Assembly (NCBI GenBank): GCA_024508675.1
Contig: JANINQ010000001.1
Location: 248,001-312,000 of the forward strand
Direction of reading: 5' to 3'
DNA length: 64,000 nucleotides
DNA from: Afipia sp.
Lineage (GTDB): Bacteria; Pseudomonadota; Alphaproteobacteria; Rhizobiales; Xanthobacteraceae
Below the pieces are notes generated by a model. That model saw nothing but the letters and a program-made list of their open reading frames with translations, was not told the DNA's origin and did not search any database. A program made the position numbers and the translations under genes. Below are positions 27,767-37,181 of this stretch, one piece after another (position 1 is the stretch's first letter; every line of letters starts with the position of its first letter).

Positions 27767-29242
27767 CTATGGTCTGAAAAACAGGAACGTCGCCAGTACG
27801 AATGTGGGAATCAGCACCAAAGCCGACCAGATCATGTAGCCGAAGAAGCTCGGCATCTTCACGCCGGCCTGCCGCGCAATGGCGTAGACCATGAAGTTCG
27901 GCGCGTTGCCGATATAGGTGTTGGCGCCCATGTAGACCGCGCCGGACGAGATCGCGGCGAGCGTCGCGGCCTTCGCTCCCATCAGCACCTGCGGATCGCC
28001 GCCGGCGAGCTGGAAGAACACGAGGTAGGTTGGCGCATTGTCGAGGAATGACGACAGGCCGCCGGTCAGCCAGAAATAGGCGGCGGCATTGTTGCTGCCA
28101 TCGGCGTTGGTGACAAGGCCGAGCAGGGCGGCGAACGGCCCCTGCGCACCCGCCTGCAGCATCGCCATCACCGGCACGATGCAGATGAAGATACCCGCGA
28201 ACAGGATCGCCACTTCCTTGATCGGCCCCCAGGAAAAGCCATTGGCTTCGCGATCCGCTGTCTTGGTCCATGCCATGGACGCGATCGCGACCACGACGAA
28301 GATCGCATCGCGCAACAGATCCTGAAGTTCGAGATCGACGCCTGCGACATGGAAGGAGATGCCGGGCTTCCATTGCGCGCTCATCAGGATGGCTGCGATG
28401 ATCACGGCGATCAGAGCGAGATTGACCTTGCCGTGCAGCTTGAGCGGTTTGTCGGGAGTCGGGTCCTTCAGGCGCGAGAAGCGTCCCTCGCGGTGATGGA
28501 AGTAGATGTCGAGGAACATGAAAATCGCCAGCACGATACCGCCGACCACCAGCGTCTCCTGCCACAGATGCACCGTGGTCCAGAAGAAATCGACGCCCTT
28601 CAGGAAGCCGATGAACAGCGGTGGGTCGCCTAGTGGCGACAGCGCGCCGCCGATATTGGCAACAAGGAAGATGAAGAACACCACGACATGGGCGTTGTAG
28701 CGCCTGTTGTCGTTGGCGCGGATCAGCGGCCGGATCAGGATCATCGCCGCGCCGGTGGTGCCGACGATGCTGGCCAGCACCGCGCCGACACCGAGCAGTA
28801 CGGTGTTGGTGAACACGCTGTCGTGCAGGTTGCCTTCAAGATAGATGCCGCCCGCGGTCACGAACAGGGCCAGCAGCAGCAGGATGAAGGGCATGTATTC
28901 CAGCAGCGCGGTGTGCGCGAGCGTGGTGGTAACGGTGTGGATGTCGGCAGTCAGAAACAGCGGAATCACGATCAGCGCCGCCCATAGCGCGGTGAACTTG
29001 TCGAAGTGATGTTCCCAGACATGGGGATAGAACACCGGCCCGGTGGCGATGCAGAGCAGGATGCCAACGAACGGAAGCGCCCAGAGGACCGAGAGTTTCG
29101 CGCCGTTCAGTCCTTCCGCCGCGAAAGCGGGATCAGGAAGAAAAAGAAGGATACAGGCAAGGAGACATGTCACGGCGGTGCCGGAGATCGCTGAAACCTG
29201 TCTCCGGCCGATACGCTGAAGTGTCTGCATCCTGGTTCTCAT
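27767..29242 (-). CDS. NhaD-like sodium/proton antiporter, ion-transporter superfamily
   Basis: A 491-residue polytopic membrane protein with about twelve hydrophobic segments and an N-terminal cleavable-looking segment (ending AFAAEG). The sequence TGAAMILIRPLIRAN with GGALSPLGDPPLFIGFLKG, and in the second half SSFLDNAPTYLVFF with GANTYIGNAPNFMVYAIA, are the paired half-repeat motifs of NhaD/CitM/ArsB-type transporters. Predicted to exchange Na+ (or a related cation or an anion) for protons. ATG 29230 is an alternative start. It follows pyrE by ~90 bp on the same strand. Confidence 0.82.
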   Translation of the reverse strand: MRTRMQTLQRIGRRQVSAISGTAVTCLLACILLFLPDPAFAAEGLNGAKLSVLWALPFVGILLCIATGPVFYPHVWEHHFDKFTALWAALIVIPLFLTADIHTVTTTLAHTALLEYMPFILLLLALFVTAGGIYLEGNLHDSVFTNTVLLGVGAVLASIVGTTGAAMILIRPLIRANDNRRYNAHVVVFFIFLVANIGGALSPLGDPPLFIGFLKGVDFFWTTVHLWQETLVVGGIVLAIFMFLDIYFHHREGRFSRLKDPTPDKPLKLHGKVNLALIAVIIAAILMSAQWKPGISFHVAGVDLELQDLLRDAIFVVVAIASMAWTKTADREANGFSWGPIKEVAILFAGIFICIVPVMAMLQAGAQGPFAALLGLVTNADGSNNAAAYFWLTGGLSSFLDNAPTYLVFFQLAGGDPQVLMGAKAATLAAISSGAVYMGANTYIGNAPNFMVYAIARQAGVKMPSFFGYMIWSALVLIPTFVLATFLFFRP

Positions 29243-29333
29243 TCCATGGGTTGAGAGTTTCGGTTCGCGTTCGCTGGCTTCACTCAGCCGGGCAACCGGA
29301 CCTGTTTCCGGTGCGTCGAACAGGAAGCGGTGA

Positions 29334-29897
29334 TCAACTCTTGAGGAACTCGCCCGCCTTGTAGAGCGCGCGGAACGGAATCCCGGCTTCGGTAAAGGCC
29401 TCCGTCGCGCCTTCGTCGCGGTCGACCATGGTGAATACCAGCACGACCTCGCCGCCAGCGTCCTTCACCGCATCGACGGCCTTGATCGCGGAGCCGCCGG
29501 TGGTGGTGACGTCCTCGACAATGACAATGCGTTTGCCCGCGAGGCTCTCGCCCTTGGCGAGGCCTTCCACGGCCAGCCGCGCGCCGTGTTCCTTCGGCTT
29601 CTTGCGCACGAAGAAGGCGGCGATGGGCCGGCCCTTGAGCCAGGAGAGCTGCGCAATGGCGCCGGCGATCGGCACCGCGCCCATCTCAAGTCCGCCGATG
29701 TAATCGATCTGGTCGTCCTTGAGCGCATCCAGCGACAGTTCGGCGAGCAGCGCCGCGCCTTCGGGGTCGAGCATGGTCGGCTTCAGGTTGAAATAGAAAT
29801 CGCTCTTGCGGCCCGACGCCAGCGTGATTTCGCCGCGCCCGAACGAGCGCTTGTTGATGATGTCTTTGAGGCGGGCGCGGGACGCTGATTTGGACAA
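29334..29897 (-). CDS. pyrE: Orotate phosphoribosyltransferase
   Basis: A 187-residue cytoplasmic enzyme joining orotate to PRPP in pyrimidine synthesis. The PRPP-binding motif is [36 protein letters not shown] at the N-terminal side binds orotate. The conserved catalytic-loop lysine region is VRKKPKEHG. The length is normal for the short bacterial form. It is divergent from the glutathione transferase gene with ~110 bp between starts. Confidence 0.95.
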   Translation of the reverse strand: MSKSASRARLKDIINKRSFGRGEITLASGRKSDFYFNLKPTMLDPEGAALLAELSLDALKDDQIDYIGGLEMGAVPIAGAIAQLSWLKGRPIAAFFVRKKPKEHGARLAVEGLAKGESLAGKRIVIVEDVTTTGGSAIKAVDAVKDAGGEVVLVFTMVDRDEGATEAFTEAGIPFRALYKAGEFLKS

Positions 29898-30007
29898 GGC
29901 GGTCTCTTCGAGCTATGGGGAATTTGCGGGAAATTATCCTCTGCTTTGTGGACAATCCACATTGGATTGCTCACCGTCAACAGCGCAAGACCAACAAAAG
30001 GCAGCAA

Positions 30008-30634
30008 ATGACCATCGATTTCTATGCCTGGAATACGCCCAACGGCCGCAAGATCAGCGTCGCACTCGAAGAAATGGGCCTGCCCTACAAGGTGCACCCC
30101 ATCAACATTTCAAAGGATGAGCAATTTTCACCGGACTTCCTCAGGATCAGTCCGAATAACAAGATTCCCGCCATCGTCGATCCGCAGGGGCCGCACGGCA
30201 AGCCGGTCAGCATTTTCGAATCCGGGGCCATCCTGCTTTATCTCGGCGAGAAGACCGGGAAGTTCCTGCCGAAGGATCTGGGCGAGCGCATTCCCGTGCT
30301 GGAATGGCTGATGTGGCAGATGGGCGGCTTCGGGCCGATGCCCGGGCAGGTGCATCATTTTATCGCACTGGAGAACGAGCAGGACCGTCGCTACGGGCTG
30401 GAGCGCTTCTCCAAGGAAACGCGCAGGCTTTATGGTGTGCTGGACCGGCGGCTCGCGGAACATGAGTTCGTCGCGGACAAGATTTCGGTCGCTGACTTCG
30501 CGATCATCGGCTGGGCATGGCGGCACGAGCGCCACAAGGTGCCGCTGGAGGATTTTCCGCACGTCAAGCGCTGGTACGAGACGATGATGGCGCGGCCCGG
30601 TGTGAAGCGCGGCTTCGAGGTGAAGATGGGCTAA
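30008..30634 (+). CDS. Glutathione S-transferase family protein (YfcG/Nu-like)
   Basis: A 208-residue soluble protein with a thioredoxin-fold N-terminal half and a helical C-terminal half. The segment NTPNGRKISVALEEMGLPY matches the YfcG/YghU group, in which a Thr/Asn pair, not a cysteine, faces the glutathione sulfur. NNKIPAIVDP holds the cis-proline and IFESGAILLYLGEKT the gamma-glutamyl contact. These act as disulfide-bond reductases with glutathione. ATG 30008 has AAAGG at good distance; the longer open frame upstream is rejected. Three bases separate its stop from the convergent LysE gene. Confidence 0.9.
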   Translation: MTIDFYAWNTPNGRKISVALEEMGLPYKVHPINISKDEQFSPDFLRISPNNKIPAIVDPQGPHGKPVSIFESGAILLYLGEKTGKFLPKDLGERIPVLEWLMWQMGGFGPMPGQVHHFIALENEQDRRYGLERFSKETRRLYGVLDRRLAEHEFVADKISVADFAIIGWAWRHERHKVPLEDFPHVKRWYETMMARPGVKRGFEVKMG

Positions 30635-30637
30635 GGT

Positions 30638-31258
30638 TCATCGACTGGTGCTGAAAGCGAACCAGATGGCGATACCTGCCAGCAGCACGGCAAGGATGCG
30701 GCGCACGGTGCGGCGCTGCTCGGGTGTTGCGATCACGCTCTGCAGCCGCGACGCCAGCAGCACGATGACGAGATGGATCGCGGTGGCGATGCCGACATAG
30801 ATCGCTGACAGCACCAGCGTCTGCGCCGCCACCGCGCCTTTGCCGATCTGGATGAAGTCCGGCAGCACAGCGACATAAAAGACCGCGGCCTTCGGGTTGA
30901 GAAGATTGGTGATCAGTCCGCGCCGGAACGCGGTCCACGGATCGATCCCGCCATCGACGGTTTCCGGAGCAACCTCGCGCTCTGCGGCCCATGCTTCCCA
31001 TGCCAGCCAGAGCAGATAGACGACGCCGCCCCAGCGCAACGCTTCATAGAGAAACGCCGAGTTGTCGATGATCGCACTGAGGCCGAGTGAGGCGGCCACG
31101 CCGTAGACCGAAAGTCCGAGTGCAATCCCGGCAACGGCGGCGAGGCCTGCGCGGACGCCCTGCGAGAGCGACAGGGCAGCGAGATAGGCCATGTTCGGGC
31201 CGGGCGTGATCTCGATGACGAAGCAGGTCAGCGCGAAGGCGAGCAGGGACGTGGACAC
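30638..31258 (-). CDS. LysE/RhtB family amino-acid exporter
   Basis: A 206-residue inner-membrane protein with about six hydrophobic segments. ITPGPNMAYLAALSLSQG, GIALGLSVYGVAASLG and GLITNLLNPKAAVFYVAVLP are the hallmarks of LysE/RhtB translocators, which export amino acids or derivatives by proton exchange. The substrate is not predictable. It lies 23 bases after polA on the same strand, so it may be read through from polA. Confidence 0.92.
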   Translation of the reverse strand: MSTSLLAFALTCFVIEITPGPNMAYLAALSLSQGVRAGLAAVAGIALGLSVYGVAASLGLSAIIDNSAFLYEALRWGGVVYLLWLAWEAWAAEREVAPETVDGGIDPWTAFRRGLITNLLNPKAAVFYVAVLPDFIQIGKGAVAAQTLVLSAIYVGIATAIHLVIVLLASRLQSVIATPEQRRTVRRILAVLLAGIAIWFAFSTSR

Positions 31259-31281
31259 GTGTTATGACCTTCTGCGCTTGA

Positions 31282-34200
31282 TCAATGCGCCTCGTCCCAG
31301 TTGCTGGCGGCTCTTGCATCGACCTGCAACGGCACCGACAGCGATACCGCCGGGAACGGCGCATCCTGCATCACATGCTGGATCACCGGCAGCGTCTTCG
31401 CCACCTCATTCTCGGGCACCTCGAAGATCAGTTCGTCATGGACCTGCAGCAGCATCTGCGCTGACAACCGATGCTCGGCGAGCGCATCTTCCATCCGGAT
31501 CATGGCGCGGCGGATGATGTCCGCAGCGGAGCCCTGCAGCCGCGCGTTGATCGCGGCACGCTCGTTGAATGAACGGATCGAGGGATTGCTGGCCTTGATG
31601 TCCGGATAGTGACACTTGCGGCCGAAGATCGTTTCGACATAGCCGTGCTCGCGGCAGTATTCGCGCGTCGCGTCCATGTAGGCGCGGATGCCCGGGAAGC
31701 GCTCGAAATACTTCTTGATGTAGGCGCCGGCTTCCTCGCGCGGAATGCCGAGCTGGTTGGCAAGGCCAAAGGCCGAGATGCCATAGATGATGCCGAAGTT
31801 GATCGCCTTGGCGCGGCGTCGCACTTCGCCGGGCATGTCCTTGATCGGCACGCCGAACATTTCTGACGCCGTCATCGCGTGAATGTCGAGCTTGTCGTGG
31901 AACGCCTGCTTCAGCGAAGGGATGTCCGCGATCTCCGCGAGCAGCCGCAATTCGATTTGAGAATAGTCCGCCGAAACGAGCTTGTTGCCTTTGGTGGCGA
32001 TGAAGGCCTTGCGGATCTTGCGGCCGTCCTCGGTGCGCACCGGAATGTTCTGCAGGTTCGGCTCGTTGGAGGACAATCGCCCTGTGGTGGTTGCGGCGAG
32101 AGCGTAGGTCGTATGCACGCGCTGAGTCTGTGGATTGACGTACTCCGGCAGCGAATCCGTGTAGGTCGATTTCAGCTTGGTGACCTGCCGCCATTCGAGC
32201 ACGCGGGCGGGGAATTCGTGCCCGGCCTCGGCCAGTTCGTCCAGGATTTGCGCGGAGGTGGACCACGCGCCGGTCTTGGTCTTCGCGCCGCCCGGCAGGC
32301 CCATCTTGCCGAACATGATGTCGCCGAGCTGCTTCGGGCTGCCCGGATTGATCGGCTCACCTGCCATCTTCTGAATATCGGCTTCGACGCGCGCGGCGGT
32401 CTGCGCGAACTCGCCGGACAGCCGCGACAGCACCTGACGATCGATGGAAATGCCGCGCCGCTCCATGCGGGCGAGCACCGGCACCAGCGGGCGCTCCAGC
32501 GTTTCGTAAACGGTGTTGACGCGATAGGCCAATAGGCGCGGTTTCAGCACGCGCCAGAGTCTCAAGGCGACGTCCGCGCGCTCGGCGGCGTATTCGGAGG
32601 CCTTCTCGACCGGCACCTGATCGTAGGTGATGCGGTTCTTGCCGCTGCCCACAAGATCGACGAAGCCGATGGTCTTGTGGCCGAACCAGCTTTCGGCCAG
32701 CGATTCCTGATCGTGCTTGGAGCGGCCTGCGTCGAGCACATAGGAAATCAGGATGGTGTCCTCGATCGGCGCCATGTCGATGCCGTGCTGTGCCAGCACC
32801 ACCGTATCGAATTTCAGATCGTGACCGATTTTGAGAACGCCAATATCGGTGAGCAGCGGCTTGAGCACCGCCAGCGCGTCTGCGGTCGTGATCTGGTCCG
32901 GCGCAAGGCCGCCCGCGAACAAGCCCGCGCCGTCGCCGGGCTTGGTATGCGCGAGCGGGATGTAACAGGATTCATTGACGCCGGTTGAGAGCGAGATACC
33001 TGCGATCTCGGCCTGCATCGGATCGGCGCTCGCCGTCTCGACCGTGAGCGCGACCTGGCCGATGTCGAAGGCGCGCGCGGCCCAGCGCTTCAGCTCGTCG
33101 ACGTTTTTGATGGTCGCGTAGGCGGCGCGGCTGAATTTTGCGCTGCGCGCTTCCTCGGCGCGTGCGTCCGCGAGCGCCTTCGGCGTCTGAGGTCCGTTGG
33201 TGGATGCGCTGGCCTGCTTCGGCTGCGAGCCGGTCCATTGCCCGGCGCTGGATGTTTTCGCAGGAGTGCTTTGCCCGAAAAGATCGGGTTCTCCACCGAG
33301 CGGCGGTGTGACGGGAGAGCCCGCCGCAACATCGGCAGGCGCGAACGCGCTTTTCATGGCGGGATCGGCATCGATATCCGACGGATCGATCTGCGAATAC
33401 TCCGCCACGCGCCGTGTCAGCGTGGAGAATTCCATCGCCTTCAGGAAGGCGATCAGTTTGCGCGAATCCGGCTCATGCACGGCAAGGTCGTCCAGCGGCA
33501 CGTCGAGCGCGACACGATCGTCGAGCTGCACGAGCTGTCTCGAGATACGCGCCTTCTCGGCGTTCTCGATCAGGGCTTCGCGCCGCTTCGGCTGCTTGAT
33601 CTCGGGCGCGCGGATGAGCAGCGTTTCGAGATCGCCATATTCGGTGATGAGCTGCGCCGCGGTCTTGATGCCGATGCCGGGGACTCCCGGCACGTTGTCG
33701 ACCGAGTCGCCCGCCAGCGCCTGCACTTCGACGACCTTCTCGGGTGGCACGCCGAATTTCTCGATCACTTCGGGAATGCCGATGCGGCGGTCCTTCATGG
33801 TGTCGTACATCGACACGCAATCCGTCACCAGTTGCATCAGGTCCTTGTCGGAGGACACGATGGTGGCCGTCGCGCCGCGTTCGCAGGCCTCGCGCACGTA
33901 AGTCGCGATCAGGTCGTCGGCCTCGAAGCCGGACTGCTCGAGGCAGGGCAGATCGAATGCGCGCACCGCTTCGCGGATCAATCCGAATTGCGGAATGAGA
34001 TCGTCCGGCGCGGGAGGGCGCTGCGCCTTGTAGTCGGGATAGAGCTTGTTGCGGAACGTGACTTCGGACTTGTCGAAGATGATCGCGAGGTGCGTCGGCC
34101 GGTTGTCCGGCGGCATGTCGCGCATCAGCTTCCACAGCATGTTGCAGAATCCGAGCACGGCGTTGACCTGTAGTCCGTCGGACTTGCGGTTCAGCGGCGG

Positions 34201-34383
34201 CAGGGCGTGGTAGGCGCGGAAGATGTAGCCCGAACCGTCGACCAGAAAGACGTGATCGCCGCTGCGCGGAGCGCTGGCGGAACCCTGCGCGGGCGCAGCC
34301 TTGGCGGCGGGTTTCGGGGCGGCGGGCTTTTCAGCCTTGGCAGCAGGGGATTTTTTGGCGGGTGTCGCGGGCTTTTTCGGCAT
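31282..34383 (-). CDS. polA: DNA polymerase I with degenerate proofreading site
   Basis: A 1033-residue repair polymerase. Residues 1-42 are a lysine/alanine/proline-rich extension. The 5'-3' exonuclease (about 43-335) has FLVDGSGYIFRAYHAL and EADDLIATYV. A proline/serine linker leads to the 3'-5' exonuclease fold (about 415-615), in which motif I reads LTVET (T447 replaces the first metal aspartate), motif II keeps D526 (HDLKFD) and motif III reads YAAERAD (R602 replaces the aspartate). The polymerase domain is intact: SADYSQIELRLLA, RRRAKAINFGIIYG and LLQVHDELIFEV. Nick translation and synthesis should work; proofreading is predicted lost or weak. Confidence 0.96.
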   Translation of the reverse strand: MPKKPATPAKKSPAAKAEKPAAPKPAAKAAPAQGSASAPRSGDHVFLVDGSGYIFRAYHALPPLNRKSDGLQVNAVLGFCNMLWKLMRDMPPDNRPTHLAIIFDKSEVTFRNKLYPDYKAQRPPAPDDLIPQFGLIREAVRAFDLPCLEQSGFEADDLIATYVREACERGATATIVSSDKDLMQLVTDCVSMYDTMKDRRIGIPEVIEKFGVPPEKVVEVQALAGDSVDNVPGVPGIGIKTAAQLITEYGDLETLLIRAPEIKQPKRREALIENAEKARISRQLVQLDDRVALDVPLDDLAVHEPDSRKLIAFLKAMEFSTLTRRVAEYSQIDPSDIDADPAMKSAFAPADVAAGSPVTPPLGGEPDLFGQSTPAKTSSAGQWTGSQPKQASASTNGPQTPKALADARAEEARSAKFSRAAYATIKNVDELKRWAARAFDIGQVALTVETASADPMQAEIAGISLSTGVNESCYIPLAHTKPGDGAGLFAGGLAPDQITTADALAVLKPLLTDIGVLKIGHDLKFDTVVLAQHGIDMAPIEDTILISYVLDAGRSKHDQESLAESWFGHKTIGFVDLVGSGKNRITYDQVPVEKASEYAAERADVALRLWRVLKPRLLAYRVNTVYETLERPLVPVLARMERRGISIDRQVLSRLSGEFAQTAARVEADIQKMAGEPINPGSPKQLGDIMFGKMGLPGGAKTKTGAWSTSAQILDELAEAGHEFPARVLEWRQVTKLKSTYTDSLPEYVNPQTQRVHTTYALAATTTGRLSSNEPNLQNIPVRTEDGRKIRKAFIATKGNKLVSADYSQIELRLLAEIADIPSLKQAFHDKLDIHAMTASEMFGVPIKDMPGEVRRRAKAINFGIIYGISAFGLANQLGIPREEAGAYIKKYFERFPGIRAYMDATREYCREHGYVETIFGRKCHYPDIKASNPSIRSFNERAAINARLQGSAADIIRRAMIRMEDALAEHRLSAQMLLQVHDELIFEVPENEVAKTLPVIQHVMQDAPFPAVSLSVPLQVDARAASNWDEAH

Positions 34384-34473
34384 GGCCGCAACTTAAGGAT
34401 TTTGGCCGCGAATAACACCCCTCTACGGGGCAGATGCGCACGGGATTCTTTGTTGCCGTTGCCGGCAATCCGG

Positions 34474-34493
34474 GTCCCCGCTTTCGCGGGGAC
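34474..34493. repeat. Short palindromic repeat upstream of polA
   Basis: A perfect GTCCCCGC-N4-GCGGGGAC hairpin flanked by GG and GAC, of the same type as the copy at 55876. Confidence 0.65.
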
Positions 34494-34509
34494 GACATGG
34501 TGCGTGGTT

Positions 34510-35568
34510 CTATTCCGCCGCCTGCAGCGCCGGACGCTTCTGCTTCGGTGCGATCCAGAACATGGCGGGCCGCTCGAACAGGAAGTTCAGTCCGGCGCGC
34601 TTGGCGCCCCACCACATTAGCAGCGCACCGACCACGCCCGCGATGGTGTCGATCAGCGAGACAAGCCCGATGTCCGGGACGATGCCGGTCTTGAGCAGCA
34701 CCACGCGGGTGATCGCCATCGGCAGGAAGAAGGCGAGATAGATCACGATGGAATGTTCGCCGCAGTAGCGCAGGAAGCCGAGCCAGTTGGCGCGCGCCAG
34801 CAGCGCGCCGGTGACGATCACGGCGCAGGCGCCGGCAAACCCGAGTACCAGCGAGATCACCGGACGGTCGCCGAAGCCCGCGAAGACCAGAACGCCATTC
34901 GCCACGGCCCAGGCGGCGAGCCCGAACAACGCAGCGCCCGGCTTTTCACGGGCCCGGTCAGCCAGTGCGAACACATAGTTCGCGAACAGGTATCCAGAAT
35001 AGAAATAGACAAAGCGTGCAGCGAATTCGTCGATGACGGTCCAGCCGGTGGAGACATGCGCGGCTTCAAGCCCGGCGGCCATGAGCCAGATCAGCGCCGC
35101 GGGAATGCGCAGCGTGGCCTTGGTCACCACAAAGAACACCGGCAGCAGGTAGATGAACCACAGCGTGCCGAACGGCTCGATGAAAGATTGCAAATACATG
35201 ACACCGACATGGGCCCAGCCCTGTTCGGCGGCGAAAGCGGGAGCCTTGAAGCCGAACTGGATGGTGACCCAGAGCACATAGAAGTAGGCGAAATGGACCA
35301 CCTTGCGGTCGAGATAGGTGCGCCAGTCGCGGTCGATGACCCGCGCCAGGAACAGGCCCGAAATCAGGAAGAAATCCGGCATCCGGAACGGTTTCGCGAA
35401 TTCGACGAACAGGTGCATGAAGCCCTGCTTGCCTGCCGCCGCCTCGACGCCCAGCGTCGAATGCATCATCACCACCATGACAATGCAGATGCCCTTGGCA
35501 TAGTCGACCCAGTCGATCCGCTCGGAGGCGGGCAGGGCGCGCGTACCGGATGTGCCGTTGCTGCTCAT
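34510..35568 (-). CDS. Acyltransferase family membrane protein (Acyl_transf_3/OpgC-like)
   Basis: A 352-residue protein with about ten membrane segments. The N-terminal IDWVDYAKGICIVMVVMMHS is the acyltransferase-3 signature, whose histidine is catalytic, and FRMPDFFLISGLFLARV is the second motif. Such enzymes transfer acyl or succinyl groups to surface glycans, lipids or small molecules on the membrane. A sugar-nucleotide gene (UDP-glucose dehydrogenase) starts divergently 140 bp away, which fits a polysaccharide role, but the acceptor is unknown. Confidence 0.88.
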   Translation of the reverse strand: MSSNGTSGTRALPASERIDWVDYAKGICIVMVVMMHSTLGVEAAAGKQGFMHLFVEFAKPFRMPDFFLISGLFLARVIDRDWRTYLDRKVVHFAYFYVLWVTIQFGFKAPAFAAEQGWAHVGVMYLQSFIEPFGTLWFIYLLPVFFVVTKATLRIPAALIWLMAAGLEAAHVSTGWTVIDEFAARFVYFYSGYLFANYVFALADRAREKPGAALFGLAAWAVANGVLVFAGFGDRPVISLVLGFAGACAVIVTGALLARANWLGFLRYCGEHSIVIYLAFFLPMAITRVVLLKTGIVPDIGLVSLIDTIAGVVGALLMWWGAKRAGLNFLFERPAMFWIAPKQKRPALQAAE

Positions 35569-35709
35569 GATGTCCCGTTTCGGTCCAGTTGCGCGCCATC
35601 CTGAGGCGCAGGGGTTTCATTCTCCTTTATTCATACAAATGTTGTGCCCCCTTCACGCCGATTTGCGCTAAAAGCCCCGCGAAACGGAACATCGTTAACG
35701 AGGCGGTAT

Positions 35710-37020
35710 ATGCGGATTGCCATGATCGGCACGGGGTATGTGGGGCTGGTGTCCGGCGCCTGTTTCGCGGATTTCGGCCATCGCGTGACCTGCGTCGATA
35801 CCGATGCCGGAAAGATCGATGCCCTGAACCGGGGCGAGATCCCGATTTTCGAGCCCGATCTGGACCGGCTGGTGGAGGCATCTGTCAGCGCCGGGCGGCT
35901 CGATTTCACCACGGATATTGCGGGCCCCGTCGGCAAGGCGGACGCGGTGTTCATCGCGGTCGGCACGCCGTCCCGGCGCGGCGACGGCCATGCCGACCTG
36001 ACCTATGTCCATGCCGCGGCGCGCGACATCGCAAAAGCGTTGCAGGGTTTCACCGTGGTGGTGACCAAATCCACCGTTCCGGTCGGCACCGGTGACGAGG
36101 TCGAGCGCATCATCCGCGAAACGAACCCGCAGGCCGACTTCGCTGTGGCGTCGAATCCGGAATTTCTGCGCGAGGGCGCGGCGATCCGCGACTTCAAGCA
36201 CCCGGACCGCATTGTGGTCGGCACCTCGGATGAACGTGCGCGGAAAGTGCTCGGCGAGGTCTACCGCCCGCTCTATCTCAATCAGGCGCCGATCATGTAT
36301 ACCGAGCGGCGCACGGCGGAATTGATCAAGTACGCGGCCAACGCATTTCTCGCCACCAAGATCACCTTCATCAACGAGATGGCCGACCTGTCCGAGAAGG
36401 TCGGCGCCGACGTGCAGGAAGTTGCGCGCGGCATCGGCCTCGACAATCGCATCGGCTCGAAATTTCTCAATGCCGGTCCGGGATTCGGCGGTTCGTGCTT
36501 TCCGAAAGACACCCGCGCGCTGGTAAAGACTGCGCTGGATCACGATGTGCCGCTGCGGATTGTGGAAGCGGTGCTCGCGGTGAACGACAACCGCAAGCGC
36601 GCGATGGCGCGCAAGGTGTCCAATGCGCTCGGCGGCAACCTGCGCGGCAAGACTGTCGGCGTGCTGGGTTTGACCTTCAAGCCGGATACCGACGACATGC
36701 GCGAAGCGCCGTCGATCCCGCTGATCACCGGTCTGCTCGATCTCGGCGCGAAGGTGCGCGCCTACGATCCGGAAGGCATGGAACAGGCGAAGAGCGAGCT
36801 GCCCGAGATCACCTATTGCGAAGACCCTTATGCTGTTGCGAAGGATGCCGACGCACTGGTGATCGTCACCGAATGGCGGCAGTTCCGTGCGCTGGACCTG
36901 AAACGCCTCAAGCGCGAGATGGCCAATCCCGTCATCGTCGACCTGCGTAACATCTACCGCCGCGACGAGATGGAAGCCCTCGGCTTTATCTATGAGAGCG
37001 TCGGGCGGGGTGCGGTGTGA
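35710..37020 (+). CDS. ugd: UDP-glucose 6-dehydrogenase
   Basis: A 436-residue cytoplasmic enzyme that oxidises UDP-glucose twice to UDP-glucuronate, a precursor of acidic exopolysaccharide. The Rossmann motif is IGTGYVGLVSGACFADFG at the N-terminus; catalytic C263 lies in GPGFGGSCFPKD; the UDP-binding domain has LTFKPDTDDMREAPS. ATG 35710 begins the Rossmann strand and the length is normal. The 160 bp after the stop hold a palindromic repeat, then hrpB. Confidence 0.95.
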   Translation: MRIAMIGTGYVGLVSGACFADFGHRVTCVDTDAGKIDALNRGEIPIFEPDLDRLVEASVSAGRLDFTTDIAGPVGKADAVFIAVGTPSRRGDGHADLTYVHAAARDIAKALQGFTVVVTKSTVPVGTGDEVERIIRETNPQADFAVASNPEFLREGAAIRDFKHPDRIVVGTSDERARKVLGEVYRPLYLNQAPIMYTERRTAELIKYAANAFLATKITFINEMADLSEKVGADVQEVARGIGLDNRIGSKFLNAGPGFGGSCFPKDTRALVKTALDHDVPLRIVEAVLAVNDNRKRAMARKVSNALGGNLRGKTVGVLGLTFKPDTDDMREAPSIPLITGLLDLGAKVRAYDPEGMEQAKSELPEITYCEDPYAVAKDADALVIVTEWRQFRALDLKRLKREMANPVIVDLRNIYRRDEMEALGFIYESVGRGAV

Positions 37021-37025
37021 GTTTC

Positions 37026-37170
37026 TTCACCTCTCCCCGTTGACGGGGAGAGGTCGGAGGCGAAGCCTCCGGGTGAGGGGCAACTTTCGAGGCTTGTATT
37101 GGCCGTCGAGTTTCTCTTTATGTTTATCGCCCCTCACCCCAACCCTCTCCCCGCAAGCGGGGAGAGGGAG
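37026..37170. repeat. Composite palindromic repeat between ugd and hrpB
   Basis: Left side: CCTCTCCCCG-N4-CGGGGAGAGG (37030-37053), then CGGAGGC-N3-GCCTCCG (37055-37071) and GTGAGGGGC (37074-37082). Right side: GCCCCTCAC (37129-37137) and CCCTCTCCCCGC-N2-GCGGGGAGAGGG (37143-37168). The two sides are inverted relative to each other, so the whole is one nested palindromic element. Confidence 0.85.
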
Positions 37171-37181
37171 CAGATCGTGCC

